This document shows, piece after piece, positions 19,453 to 28,224 of a stretch of 64,000 bases of DNA. Source of the DNA: Sphingobium cyanobacteriorum (GTDB taxonomy: Bacteria > Pseudomonadota > Alphaproteobacteria > Sphingomonadales > Sphingomonadaceae); NCBI RefSeq assembly GCF_030580935.1, contig NZ_JAUQOM010000001.1, positions 496,001 to 560,000 of the forward strand, read 5' to 3'. The notes beneath the pieces are model-generated. The model was not told the origin of the DNA, ran no database searches, and saw only the letters and a list, made by a program, of their open reading frames with translations. The translations under genes were made by a program, and so were the position numbers. The number at the start of each line of letters is the position of its first letter. Position 1 is the first letter of the stretch.

Positions 19453-20445
19453 ATGAATGATGTCGCAAATGCAGCGCAAAGCTGGAAAGTCACCCTGCCC
19501 TGCACCCGCGCCGAGGCCGAAGCGCTGGACGGGGACATTGCCGCCTTCGCGCTGATGGAGCGCCCCCCCGTGCTGATGACCAGCGAGACGGCGGAGGATG
19601 AGGCTGTCTGGCGCCTCGACGCCTATTTCGAGGGCAAGCCCGGCGCCGCCGCCATCAAATTGCTCAGGTCGCTCGTCCCCAGCGCGGCAGGCGCCAAACC
19701 GCTGGTCGAGGCGTTGCCCGACGAGGATTGGGTGACGATGAGCCAGCAGGGGCTGGACGCCGTGACCGCCGGGTGTTTCCATGTCCGCAACATCGCCACC
19801 GACCCCGCACTGCCCGGTCATGTGAACCTGCTGATCGAGGCGGGCCGCGCCTTTGGCACCGGCCAGCATGAAACCACCGCCGGCTGCCTTGCCATGCTGG
19901 ACCGGATGCGGCGGGTCGGGATGCGTTTCCGCAATGTGGCCGATATCGGCACCGGCACCGGGCTGCTCGCCTTTGCCGCGCTGCATTTGTGGCGCCGCGC
20001 CCATGCCATCGCGTCCGACATAGACCCGGTGGCGGTCGAGATCAGCGCCGACAACGCCCGCGCCAACGGCATCGCGCTGGGCGACGGGCCGGGCCGGCTG
20101 GCGCTGGTGACGGCGGCGGGCGCGGACCATGCCGCGATCGTCGGCCGCGCACCCTATGACCTTTTGATCGCCAACATCTTGGCCGGGCCGCTGATCGAAC
20201 TGGCGCCATCGCTCTGCGCGCTGGTCGAGGATGGCGGGACGATCGTGCTGGCGGGGCTGCTGAACGAACAGGCCGACGCCGTGCTGGCCGCCTATCGCGC
20301 GCAGGGGATGCGGCTGGCCGAACGCAGCGACCGGGGCGACTGGCCCACGCTGCGCCTGCGCAAGCGGCCCAGCATCGGCTGGAAGCGCCCCCGGCGGATC
20401 AACCGGCGCGCGCGGGGCGAAGCGCCCGGCTTCGGCAGTATCTGA
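19453..20445 (+). CDS. prmA: Ribosomal protein L11 methyltransferase family protein
   Basis: SAM-dependent methyltransferase, probably trimethylating ribosomal protein L11. FGTGQHETTAGCL is the family-specific loop, VADIGTGTGLLAFAA is SAM motif I, ASDIDPVAVE is motif II and LLIANILAGPL is the catalytic N-I-L motif. The N-terminal 120 residues form the substrate-recognition domain. It starts 39 nt after the chemoreceptor gene and is followed 18 nt later by the hydrolase gene. Confidence 0.9.
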   Translation: MNDVANAAQSWKVTLPCTRAEAEALDGDIAAFALMERPPVLMTSETAEDEAVWRLDAYFEGKPGAAAIKLLRSLVPSAAGAKPLVEALPDEDWVTMSQQGLDAVTAGCFHVRNIATDPALPGHVNLLIEAGRAFGTGQHETTAGCLAMLDRMRRVGMRFRNVADIGTGTGLLAFAALHLWRRAHAIASDIDPVAVEISADNARANGIALGDGPGRLALVTAAGADHAAIVGRAPYDLLIANILAGPLIELAPSLCALVEDGGTIVLAGLLNEQADAVLAAYRAQGMRLAERSDRGDWPTLRLRKRPSIGWKRPRRINRRARGEAPGFGSI

Positions 20446-20463
20446 GCAGCATAGGAGCATCCC

Positions 20464-21183
20464 ATGGCGATCACGCGCCGCATCATCCTGCATGATGGTC
20501 CAGGAGGGCCGTTCGAAAGCCTTGCGGTGGTGGACGACAGCATGAACCGATCGCGTCCCGGCGTGCTGCTCTTCCCCAATGTGCTGGGGACCAAGGACGC
20601 CGATTTCGCTTATGCGGAAAAGGTCGCGGCGCTGGGCTATGTCGTGCTGGTCGTCGACATTTATGGCCAGGGCAAGCGCACGACCCGCGCCGACGCCAAT
20701 CCTGCGCTCTACATGAACGCCCTCAACGCCGACCGCGCACTGCTGCGCGACCGGGTCAATGCAGCGCATGCCGTGATCAAGGGATTGCCCGAAGTGGATG
20801 CCCGCCGCACCGCCGCGATCGGATTCTGCTTCGGCGGCAAATGCGTGCTCGACCTGGCCCGTTCAGGCGCCGACATGGCCGGCGGCGTCAGCTTCCATGG
20901 CGTCTATGATCCGCCGCCTTTCCCCCGTGCACAGATCACCGCCAGGCTGCTGATCTGCCATGGCTGGGATGATCCCATCGCCCCGCCCGACGCCATGACG
21001 GGCCTGGCGCAGGAACTGACGGAAGCAGGCTGCGACTGGCAGGTCCATGCCTATGGCCATACCGGCCACGCCTTCACTGACGCCAGCGTGCACATGCCGG
21101 AAAAGGGGCTGGCCTATAGTGCCGCCGCCGACCGGCGCAGCTTCCGGTCGATGGCCGATTTCCTGGGCGATCTGTTCGCCTGA
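20464..21183 (+). CDS. Dienelactone hydrolase family protein
   Basis: Cytoplasmic alpha/beta hydrolase of 239 residues. The nucleophile elbow is GFCFGGK with a Cys, as in true dienelactone hydrolases. The acid is in HGWDDPIAPP and the His in YGHTGHAF, which completes a Cys-Asp-His triad. No aromatic-degradation genes are nearby, so the natural substrate is open; a general carboxylic ester or lactone hydrolase is the safest call. AGGAG lies 6 nt before the ATG. Confidence 0.9.
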   Translation: MAITRRIILHDGPGGPFESLAVVDDSMNRSRPGVLLFPNVLGTKDADFAYAEKVAALGYVVLVVDIYGQGKRTTRADANPALYMNALNADRALLRDRVNAAHAVIKGLPEVDARRTAAIGFCFGGKCVLDLARSGADMAGGVSFHGVYDPPPFPRAQITARLLICHGWDDPIAPPDAMTGLAQELTEAGCDWQVHAYGHTGHAFTDASVHMPEKGLAYSAAADRRSFRSMADFLGDLFA

Positions 21184-21195
21184 GCCGGCCTGGCG

Positions 21196-21714
21196 TCAGG
21201 CGGCGAAGGCCGGCGCGGCCAGCGCCCGGCCATGATCGCGGATGCCCGAAGGCCAATTCTGTGACAACGACATGAACAACTGTTCGTCCTTTGCATAGAG
21301 CGCACGGATCGCCGCTTCATAATGGGGGCGGTCGCCCGCCATCACGGTCAGGAAATGATAGGCCGCGTCCATCGCCGCGCGTGGGCCGGGCGTGGCGGCG
21401 GCTTTCCGCGCATCCTCCACCAGACGGCGCAGCGTGGCGGAGGCGCCGCCCGGCTGGGTCGCCAGCCAGTCCCAATGGCGCGGCAGCAGCGTCACTTCGC
21501 GCGACTGGACGCCCAGTTTCGGCCGCCCCCTGCCGCGCGCTTCATCGATCACAGGGCCGCGCAGGTCGATATCCACCTGCCGCCCGGTCGCATCGTCGAA
21601 CAGCCAGATATTCTGCGCCTCATCCCCCATGGCGTTCAGCGCGGCGCGCACCTCGCCCTCGTCCCCGGTCGCGATCCACAGGTCGCCCGCAAAGGCCGTC
21701 AATGTCCGTTCCAT
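21196..21714 (-). CDS. DUF2239 family protein
   Basis: A 172-residue cytoplasmic protein recognised as DUF2239 by IWLFDDATGRQVDIDLRG, GRPKLGVQSREVTLLPRHWDW and AAYHFLTVMAGDRPHYEAAIRALYA (quoted in part). The family has no known function; the middle segment, with its Pro-Lys-Leu-Gly and His-Trp-Asp-Trp blocks, resembles parts of small regulators. GGAGA lies 7 nt before the ATG. Just upstream, an inverted repeat of a CCGGGTAATA-type element suggests tight transcriptional control. Confidence 0.88.
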   Translation of the reverse strand: MERTLTAFAGDLWIATGDEGEVRAALNAMGDEAQNIWLFDDATGRQVDIDLRGPVIDEARGRGRPKLGVQSREVTLLPRHWDWLATQPGGASATLRRLVEDARKAAATPGPRAAMDAAYHFLTVMAGDRPHYEAAIRALYAKDEQLFMSLSQNWPSGIRDHGRALAAPAFAA

Positions 21715-21744
21715 GCCGAATCTCCTTCGGCAATGGACATTATT

Positions 21745-21777
21745 ACCCGGATGTTATTGAGTCAATATTATCCGGGT
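21745..21777 (-). promoter_or_regulatory. Operator-like inverted repeat upstream of the DUF2239 gene
   Basis: ACCCGGAT (21745-21752) and ATCCGGGT (21770-21777) are perfect inverted arms with 17 bases between them, in a short AT-rich gap. On the minus strand TTGACC or TTGACT and AATAAT elements overlap the repeats, so a repressor bound here would block the promoter. The cognate regulator is not encoded next to it. Confidence 0.45.
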
Positions 21778-21781
21778 CAAA

Positions 21782-22558
21782 TTATGCCGGACGCAGTTCC
21801 ACCCAGGTCGGCGCATGGTCGCTGGCCTTTTCCCGGCCGCGAAAGTCCCGGTCCACCTGCGCGTCGATCAGCCGGTCGGCGGCAGCGGGGCTGAGCAGCA
21901 GATGGTCGATGCGAAAGCCCGCATCGCGTGGCCAGCAATTGGCCTGATAATCCCAGAAGGTCCATACCCCGCCATCGGGATGGCGGCTGAGGATCGCGTC
22001 GGTCCAGCCATCGCCCAGCAGGCGGCGATAGGCGGCGCGGCTTTCGGGTTGCATCAGCGCGTCGTCCTGCATCGCCTTGACGGAGAAAGTGTCCACGTCG
22101 CGCGGGATGACATTATAGTCGCCCGCCAGGATCGCGGGCACTTCCTCCGCCCAGATTTGCGCGGCGCGCGCGCGCAAGCGCTTCATCCAGCGGAGTTTAT
22201 AGTCGAATTTGGGGCCAGGCTGCGGATTGCCGTTGGGCAGGTAGATGGATGCGACGCGCACGCCCTTCACATCGGCCTCCAGATAGCGGCTATGCTCGTC
22301 CTCTGCCTCGCCCTCCAGACCGCGCCGCACCTCCACCGGGGTTTCGCCGCGCGCCAGGATGGCGACGCCGTTGAAGCCCTTCTGCCCGTGCCAGATGACG
22401 CCATAGCCCGCCGCTTCGATATCCTTGACCGGGAACGTCTCGTCGCTGGTCTTGATCTCTTGCAGGCAGGCAATGTCAGGGCGCGTTTCGTCCAGCCATT
22501 CGATCAGGCGCGGCAGCCGCGCCTTGATGCCATTGATGTTGAAGGTGGCGATGCGCAT
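21782..22558 (-). CDS. xth: Exodeoxyribonuclease III
   Basis: DNA repair nuclease and AP endonuclease of the exonuclease-endonuclease-phosphatase fold. MRIATFNINGIKAR gives the Asn metal site, LQEIK the catalytic Glu, GDYN the Asp and Asn, and the C-terminal DHAPTWVEL the final Asp-His pair. The ATG at 22558 gives the classic N-terminus and 258 residues; an upstream extension would be low-quality sequence. It follows erpA on the same strand with 93 nt between them. Confidence 0.95.
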   Translation of the reverse strand: MRIATFNINGIKARLPRLIEWLDETRPDIACLQEIKTSDETFPVKDIEAAGYGVIWHGQKGFNGVAILARGETPVEVRRGLEGEAEDEHSRYLEADVKGVRVASIYLPNGNPQPGPKFDYKLRWMKRLRARAAQIWAEEVPAILAGDYNVIPRDVDTFSVKAMQDDALMQPESRAAYRRLLGDGWTDAILSRHPDGGVWTFWDYQANCWPRDAGFRIDHLLLSPAAADRLIDAQVDRDFRGREKASDHAPTWVELRPA

Positions 22559-22651
22559 GGAGCGGCCCAATCCTGCTTCGATTCCGATCTTGAAGCCCGC
22601 CCATAGCATGAAATGCGCGCCCGCGAAGGCGGGAGCACGCCATGGACGCAT

Positions 22652-22978
22652 TCAGACCGAGAAGCTGGTTCCGCAGCCGCAACCGGCGGTGGCGTTGGGG
22701 TTTGTTACCTTGAACGCCTGCCCGCCCAGATCGGACACGAAATCGACCGCCGATCCGCGCACCAGGTCCAGGCTGACATCATCGACCACCAGCGTCACGC
22801 CGTCGCGCTCGACCGACAGGTCATCCGCCTCGACCGTATCGGCCAGGCCGAAGCGATATTGGAAGCCGGAGCAGCCGCCGCCCTCCACGGCCAGCCGCAG
22901 GATCGCAGGCTTGCCCTGCTTGGCGGCGATCGCGGCGACACGCGCGGCGGCGGAGGGGGTAAGATCAATGTCGGCCAT
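22652..22978 (-). CDS. erpA: A-type iron-sulfur cluster carrier (ErpA-like)
   Basis: Carrier that receives an Fe-S cluster and passes it to target enzymes. The three conserved Cys are in GGGCSGFQY and GCGCGTSF, with the usual spacing for the IscA/ErpA/HesB fold. The protein has 108 residues. It stands alone and away from an isc or suf operon, which favours ErpA over IscA or SufA, but the sequence alone does not settle this. Confidence 0.88.
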   Translation of the reverse strand: MADIDLTPSAAARVAAIAAKQGKPAILRLAVEGGGCSGFQYRFGLADTVEADDLSVERDGVTLVVDDVSLDLVRGSAVDFVSDLGGQAFKVTNPNATAGCGCGTSFSV

Positions 22979-23000
22979 GCTGCCTAGATAGGGTCAAGCA

Positions 23001-23032
23001 AAAGGCCCGGCAAGCGGAGCTGCCGGGCCTTT
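23001..23032 (-). terminator. Rho-independent terminator of the M23 peptidase gene
   Basis: Perfect 12-bp arms, AAAGGCCCGGCA and TGCCGGGCCTTT, with an eight-base loop; the minus strand continues with TTTTGC. It lies 33 nt after the stop at 23065. Confidence 0.8.
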
Positions 23033-23064
23033 GCAAAATTCAGGGAAATTCAGCGGAGAAAGGA

Positions 23065-23793
23065 TCAATCGACCGCCTTTTCCTGCGCCTTGGTCGGGCC
23101 GCCCATGGCCAGCGGCGGCTTCGTGTTCACAGCGACCAGATAATCGGGGCCGGCGACGAAAGGCAGCGGGTTGATGGCGGCGCCATCGACGCGGACTTCA
23201 TAATGGAGGTGGCTGCCGGTGGAGCGGCCGGTCGATCCCATCAGGCCGATGATCTGGCCGCGCTTCACATAGCTGTTTTCGGCGACCAGCAGCTTCGACA
23301 TATGGCCGTAGCGCGTTTCCATGCCGCTGCCATGCGAGATCTGGACCAGATTGCCATAGCCGCTGGCCCATCCGGCGCGGCTGATGATGCCATCGGCGGT
23401 GGCGTGGATCGGGGTGCCCACGGGGCCGGGAATGTCGATCCCCTTGTGCATCCGCGCGCTGCGGTTGAACGGGTCGGACCGCACGCCGAAATTGGAGGTC
23501 AGGACCAGCTTTTCGACCGGGCGGCCCGACGGGATATAGGCCGCCGTCTTGGCATTGCCGTCAAGGCGCTGGAGGCTGGAGAAAAGATTGGAGAAGCCGA
23601 CATCGGCCGGGCCGAGCGCGCTGGTGTTAATTTCCGACGCATCGCCATAAGGATCGTCGGTTTCGGCGGCGCCAGCCGGAGCCGCCGCGCACAGGCCGCC
23701 GATGATGGCGACGCTTCCGACACTTTTTGCTGCCTTGAGAGCAGACTGGAACCAACGCGACCGACGAGCATTAACCGAATGAAGTACCGACAT
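23065..23793 (-). CDS. M23 family (LytM-type) metallopeptidase, exported
   Basis: Peptidoglycan hydrolase or hydrolase-like cell-wall protein of 242 residues. The N-terminus has a basic stretch, then a hydrophobic signal at about residues 25-43 ending in AGA. The LytM domain covers residues 95-225: HKGIDIP gives the first His and Asp of the zinc site, RYGHMS the next His, and HLHYEVR the last. All zinc ligands are intact, so it is probably an active endopeptidase. It is monocistronic, with a terminator behind it. Confidence 0.92.
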   Translation of the reverse strand: MSVLHSVNARRSRWFQSALKAAKSVGSVAIIGGLCAAAPAGAAETDDPYGDASEINTSALGPADVGFSNLFSSLQRLDGNAKTAAYIPSGRPVEKLVLTSNFGVRSDPFNRSARMHKGIDIPGPVGTPIHATADGIISRAGWASGYGNLVQISHGSGMETRYGHMSKLLVAENSYVKRGQIIGLMGSTGRSTGSHLHYEVRVDGAAINPLPFVAGPDYLVAVNTKPPLAMGGPTKAQEKAVD

Positions 23794-23899
23794 GCAGACC
23801 CCGACTATGTCACCGGAGACTTATATCTCTCGGTGCTTCCCGTGTTATATGTTTGGCGACCTGGATCGCCCCCGCAGAGCGCAGACTGCAAATTGCCGG

Positions 23900-24709
23900 T
23901 CATGTTGCAAGCGCGGCGTAGAATTCTTCCGTCAGACCGGCCTGTCGACGCGCCGAGTCGTTGAACGGCGGCTTAACGCTGCCCCGGAAATGGCGTTTCA
24001 CCAGCATTTGATAGTGGTTAGCGGATTCGACGCCCAATCGGTTCGTCGCCCAGCCGAACCATGTCGTCCCGGCGGCGACATGCCGGATTTCGTCATCCAT
24101 TATGCGCCGCAGCATCCGTGCCGTCACCATGTCCCCCACCCCTTCGAACCGCGCCACGGTGGCGGGGGTGATGTCGAGCGCGCGCGCTTCCAGCACCATG
24201 GGAACGATGGCCAGCCGGGCGAGCGCGTCGCCCGCCGTCTCGCTCGCCGCCTGCCACAGGCCGTCATGCGCGGGCAATGCGCCATAATGGCTGCCCATCT
24301 GCCGCAGCCGCCGGTCGAGCAGGGCGAAATGCATCGCCTCTTCCGCGCCGACCTGCATCCACTGGTCGGTGAAGGCGCGGGGGAATGCACCGCCGAACCG
24401 GCCGATCAGGTCAAAGGCCAGATCGATCGCGACACATTCGATATGGGCGAGCGCGTGAAGCATGGCGATGCGCGCCCGTTCCGACCCGATCTTGCCGCGC
24501 CGGGGCATCTGGTCGGGCGGCAAAAGTTCGGGCGCATCCGGGCGCGCCGGCCGGTCGGGCATCGCCGTATCGAAGCGATGCGCCAGCCGGCCCAGCCGCC
24601 AGCCCCGCGCGACCGCGCGCGCCGCCATCAGCTTGGCATGGGGATCGGGCGTATGCAGCACATGGGCGCAGGCCGCGCCGACGCTGTCGATCGCCACTGG
24701 CAGGATCAA
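23900..24709 (-). CDS. DUF455 family ferritin-like protein
   Basis: A predicted di-iron, four-helix protein of about 269 residues. The Glu and His residues expected for the metal site appear in HIECVAIDLA, GAEEAMHFALLD, VLEARALD and DDEIRHVAAG. The function is not established; relatives of tRNA-MiaE-like and ferritin-like oxidases share the fold. The best start is a TTG at 24709 that overlaps the bcp stop, with a GTG four codons later as the alternative. A longer frame upstream runs through bcp and was rejected. Confidence 0.85.
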   Translation of the reverse strand: MILPVAIDSVGAACAHVLHTPDPHAKLMAARAVARGWRLGRLAHRFDTAMPDRPARPDAPELLPPDQMPRRGKIGSERARIAMLHALAHIECVAIDLAFDLIGRFGGAFPRAFTDQWMQVGAEEAMHFALLDRRLRQMGSHYGALPAHDGLWQAASETAGDALARLAIVPMVLEARALDITPATVARFEGVGDMVTARMLRRIMDDEIRHVAAGTTWFGWATNRLGVESANHYQMLVKRHFRGSVKPPFNDSARRQAGLTEEFYAALAT

Positions 24710-25167
24710 AGCGCCTGCACCGCCGCCAGCACCTCCTGCGCATGGCCCTTGACCTTCACCTTGGGCCAGACGCGCAGGATCGTGCCGTCCGCGCCGATCA
24801 GGAAGGTCGCGCGTTCGATCCCCATATATTTGCGGCCATAGAGCGATTTTTCGACCCATGTGCCAAAGGCTTCGCAGACATCGCCCGGCTCGTCCGACGC
24901 CAGGATGACGGTCAGGCCATATTTTTCCGCGAACTTCTTGAGCTTGGCCGGCTTGTCCTTCGATATGCCGATCACCGGCACGCCGGCGGCGGCATAGGCA
25001 TCGGCCAGTGCGGTGAAATCCTTCGCCTCGCTGGTGCAGCCGGGCGTGTCCGCCTTGGGATAGAAATAGACGACCAGCGGCTTGCCGCGATAGGATTCGA
25101 GCGTGAAGTCGACGCCATCGGCATCCTTGAGCGTCACGGCGGGGATGACGTTACCCTGTTCGAGCAT
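24706..25167 (-). CDS. bcp: Thioredoxin-dependent peroxiredoxin (Bcp/PrxQ type)
   Basis: Reduces hydrogen peroxide and organic hydroperoxides in the cytoplasm. The peroxidatic Cys lies in YFYPKADTPGCTSEAKDF, here with the usual TPGCT motif. The resolving Cys five residues on, found in many Bcp proteins, is replaced here, but another Cys is present in EPGDVCEAFG. It has 153 residues. The ATG at 25167 overlaps the glnE stop as ATGA, and its stop overlaps the DUF455 start, which indicates a coupled glnE-bcp-DUF455 unit. Confidence 0.94.
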   Translation of the reverse strand: MLEQGNVIPAVTLKDADGVDFTLESYRGKPLVVYFYPKADTPGCTSEAKDFTALADAYAAAGVPVIGISKDKPAKLKKFAEKYGLTVILASDEPGDVCEAFGTWVEKSLYGRKYMGIERATFLIGADGTILRVWPKVKVKGHAQEVLAAVQAL

Positions 25168-27854
25168 CAATGTTCCTCCTGATAGGGCGCGGCGAGCGCG
25201 GCCCAGGCTTGACTGACGCATATCCGGGCCTGCGCATAGCTGGCAAGGAGGGCATCCCAGTCCGCCACGCCGCAGGCGCGCGCGACCAGCGGCCGCGTCG
25301 CTTCCGGCGGCTCGGTCGATCCGGGCGAAACGAGCCGCGAGACGACCAGATAGCGGGTGATGAGGTCATGCGCCGGGATCAGCTCGGCGGGCAGATGGCC
25401 GGCGGCGACCAGCGCGCCAAGCGCGGTCGCCAGGTCGGGATCGAACGCCATGCGATAATGGAACTGGTTGACGTGGATCAGAAATTCCAGATCGACCAGG
25501 CCGCCGGGCACCAGCTTCACATCGAGGTCGCTGGCGGGCGGCTTGTGCCTGGCGATGTCGCCGCGCATCTTGACCGCCTGCCGCGCCAGCTCGTCGAAAT
25601 CGCGCGGGCGCCGGAGCGTTTCGGTCAGCACCGCGTCGAGCGCGGCGCGCGCCTGTGCCGATCCGAACACCGGCCGGGCGCGGGTCAGGGCCAGATGCTC
25701 CCAGGTCCAGGCGTCCTCCCGCTGATATCTGGCGAAACTGTCGAGGCTGACCGCCAGCAGCCCCTGCGCGCCCGACGGGCGCAGGCGGGTGTCGACCTCA
25801 TAGAGCGGGCCAAAGGCGGTGGCGACCGAGAGCGCGTTGGTGATGCGCTGGGCCAGGCGATTGAAATATTGGGTGGCGCCCAGCGGCTTTGCGCCGTCAG
25901 ATTCGGTCGAGAAGGCGCCGGTGAACAGATAGACGAGATCGAGGTCGGAGGCGTGGGTCAGCACCCCGCCACCCATGCGGCCCAGCGCCAGGATCAGCAA
26001 TTCGCCGCCCGGCACCCTGCCATGGACGGCTTCGAATTCCGTGATGGTGCCCGCCGCCAGCGCCTCGATCGCGGCTTCGGCGACACGGCCATAGCCCCGG
26101 CCCGCCTCCAGCGGATCGCCGCCGCGAATGATCTGCACCCCCAGCGCGAAACGGCGGTCGCCAACCCGCTGACGCACCCGGTCGAGCAGCGCCTGATAAT
26201 CCTCGCCCGGCTCCAGCGCGCCAAGCTGCCGCGCCAGTTGCGCGACCGAGGGCGGCGGATCGAAGGCGGTCGCGTCGATCAGCCCGTCGAGCAGTTCGGC
26301 CCGGCGGCCGAGCGCATCGGCGAGCGTGGGGGCATGGCTCAATATCTCGGCCAGCAGTTCGACCAGCGCCGGGCGCGCGGCCAGCAGCTTGAAGAAATTG
26401 ATCGCGCTGGGCAACCGGGCGATCATGTCGTCCAGCCGGTTGAGCGCGCGGCTGGGATCGGGCGCCTTGGCCAGCGCGCGCATCAGGCCGGGCAGCAGCG
26501 CCTCCAGCGCTTCGCGGGAGGCGCTGCTGCGCAGCGCGCGGATCGTGCCGGCGCGCCAGCGGGTGATGCGGGCAAGCGGGGTGTCGGCATCGGCAAAGCC
26601 CAGGTCGACCAGTTGCGCCTTCAGCCGATCCTCATCCTGCGAGAGCGAGGCGTCCGCCTTTTCCGGGCTGAGCCGGTCATAATTGCGCCCGACCCATTCG
26701 ACATGGGGGCGCAGCAGGTCGAGCAGCGCCGCCGTGTCGGCCAGGCCATGCAGCCGCGCGACATTGTCGAGGCTGGCCGGCGACTTGGGCAGTTGGTGGG
26801 TCTGCTGGTCCTCCACCATCTGGAGCCGGTGCTCGATCGTGCGGAAGAGGATATAGGCGTCGTCCAGCCGCGCCGCGACATCGGCGTCGATCACGTTGGC
26901 GGCGGCGAGCGCGCGCAGCGCCTGCCGCGTGTTGCCCGATCGCAAGGATGAATCGCGGCCGCCATGGATGAGCTGGTGGACCTGGGCGAAAAACTCGACC
27001 TCGCGGATGCCGCCGCGCCCGCGCTTGAGGTCATAGCCCGGTCCGAAGGCCTGCCCCTGCGCATAATGGTCGCGGATGCGACGCGATATGTCGACGATCG
27101 CGTCGATCGCGCCGAAATCGAGGCTGCGCCGCCAGACGAAGGGGCGGATCTGGCGCATGAAATAGTCGCCGAGCGCGATATCCCCGGCGGCGGGGCGCGC
27201 CCGGATGAAGGCCGCCTGTTCCCATCCCATCGCGGTCGATTCATAATAGCCGATCGCCGCCTCCACCGGCAGCGCAATCGGCGTGGCCTCCGGCGAGGGG
27301 CGCAGGCGCAGGTCGACCCGGAATACATAGCCGTCGCCATCGCGCTGGGCCAGCAATTCGCTCATCCGCCGGCCGATACGGACGGCGGCGTCGGCCACGT
27401 CCTCCCGATCGCGGTGCGGCAGGGTCTGCGGATCGTAAAGCAGGATCGGATCGATGTCGGACGAATAATTGAGTTCGCGGCTGCCATGCTTGCCCAGCGC
27501 CAGCACGACAAAGCCGCGATGGTCCGCGTCGGGATAACGTTCCTGCATCGCGGCGGCGAGCGCCTCTTCCAGCGCCTGGTCGGCAAAGTCGGACAGGGTG
27601 CGCGTCACCCGGTCCATGTCCCATGCCCCCGCCAGGTCGGCCGCCCCGACGGCCAGCGCGATGGCCCCGCGCCGCCGCCGCAGCGATCGGGCGACCCCGT
27701 CTTCCGGGCAGCCGGCCGCCTGCGCCGACAGCAGCGCAGCATCGAAATCGCCCGCCGCCAGCCGCTCCGTCACGGCAGGAAAGCGGTCCAGCGCCCGCGC
27801 CAGAAAGGGCGAATGCGCGCGGATTCGCGCCTCGGTTTCCGACCAGTCCGTCAC
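25167..27854 (-). CDS. glnE: Bifunctional glutamine synthetase adenylyltransferase/deadenylase
   Basis: Controls glutamine synthetase by adding or removing AMP according to nitrogen status. Two nucleotidyltransferase halves are visible. The N-terminal deadenylase motif is LGKHGSRELNYSSDIDPILL, near residue 125, and the C-terminal adenylase motif is LGRMGGGVLTHASDLDLVYL, near residue 625. Helical domains lie between and after them. The 895 residues are full length. The start is a GTG with AAGGAG about 8 nt upstream. The promoter region is shared with the divergent nepR-like gene. Confidence 0.95.
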   Translation of the reverse strand: MTDWSETEARIRAHSPFLARALDRFPAVTERLAAGDFDAALLSAQAAGCPEDGVARSLRRRRGAIALAVGAADLAGAWDMDRVTRTLSDFADQALEEALAAAMQERYPDADHRGFVVLALGKHGSRELNYSSDIDPILLYDPQTLPHRDREDVADAAVRIGRRMSELLAQRDGDGYVFRVDLRLRPSPEATPIALPVEAAIGYYESTAMGWEQAAFIRARPAAGDIALGDYFMRQIRPFVWRRSLDFGAIDAIVDISRRIRDHYAQGQAFGPGYDLKRGRGGIREVEFFAQVHQLIHGGRDSSLRSGNTRQALRALAAANVIDADVAARLDDAYILFRTIEHRLQMVEDQQTHQLPKSPASLDNVARLHGLADTAALLDLLRPHVEWVGRNYDRLSPEKADASLSQDEDRLKAQLVDLGFADADTPLARITRWRAGTIRALRSSASREALEALLPGLMRALAKAPDPSRALNRLDDMIARLPSAINFFKLLAARPALVELLAEILSHAPTLADALGRRAELLDGLIDATAFDPPPSVAQLARQLGALEPGEDYQALLDRVRQRVGDRRFALGVQIIRGGDPLEAGRGYGRVAEAAIEALAAGTITEFEAVHGRVPGGELLILALGRMGGGVLTHASDLDLVYLFTGAFSTESDGAKPLGATQYFNRLAQRITNALSVATAFGPLYEVDTRLRPSGAQGLLAVSLDSFARYQREDAWTWEHLALTRARPVFGSAQARAALDAVLTETLRRPRDFDELARQAVKMRGDIARHKPPASDLDVKLVPGGLVDLEFLIHVNQFHYRMAFDPDLATALGALVAAGHLPAELIPAHDLITRYLVVSRLVSPGSTEPPEATRPLVARACGVADWDALLASYAQARICVSQAWAALAAPYQEEH

Positions 27855-27920
27855 ATGCCGTCTCCTTGGCGCTCTCCGCTTGTGCCGGGGCGCTATCGCG
27901 CGGCGTTGCGGCGAATGCCA

Positions 27921-27945
27921 GAAACTTTTGTGCCCGACAGCCGTT
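27921..27945 (+). promoter_or_regulatory. Candidate EcfG-type (general stress sigma) promoter of the nepR-like gene
   Basis: GAAAC, 16 bases and CGTT, compared with the EcfG consensus GGAAC-N16/17-CGTT. The -35 has one mismatch. The start codon is only 8 nt after the -10, so the transcript would be nearly leaderless. The call is suggestive only. Confidence 0.35.
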
Positions 27946-27953
27946 CAGCGGAC

Positions 27954-28142
27954 ATGGACATGCAGCGCAAAAATTCCGGGCGACCGGCCACAGGGCGGGA
28001 CAGCGGCACTGGCCGCATCGTCACCGTCGGGCTGCCGTCCCCCTATGAAGGGGTCGGCAATGCGCTGCGATCCACCTATGCGCCGGGGCGGGAGACATTG
28101 CCCGACGACATGATGCGCCTGCTGGCGAAGCTGGATCGCTGA
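27954..28142 (+). CDS. NepR-like anti-sigma factor of the general stress response
   Basis: A 62-residue protein. Residues 32-61 (VGNALRSTYAPGRETLPDDM, then MRLLAKLDR) match the NepR core: two short helices joined by a Pro-Asp turn that bind the EcfG sigma factor or the PhyR response regulator. The N-terminal half is basic and disordered, as in the family. In alphaproteobacteria nepR normally sits beside ecfG and phyR, but here it is alone, divergent from glnE. It may therefore be a second copy, as described for some sphingomonads. An EcfG-like promoter precedes it. It would act in the cytoplasm by sequestering sigma EcfG. Confidence 0.7.
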   Translation: MDMQRKNSGRPATGRDSGTGRIVTVGLPSPYEGVGNALRSTYAPGRETLPDDMMRLLAKLDR

Positions 28143-28224
28143 CGCCGCCGGCCGGAAGGCTTTATTTACCCATTTTGGATAGGGTTGGGCGCAATCATCG
28201 TCCTAAAAAAAGAAAACGCGCCCT

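Noticed and set aside
18655..20769. Minus-strand open frame of about 700 codons
   Set aside because: It lies opposite the chemoreceptor, prmA and hydrolase genes, whose own frames show clear domains; the composition is that of a shadow.
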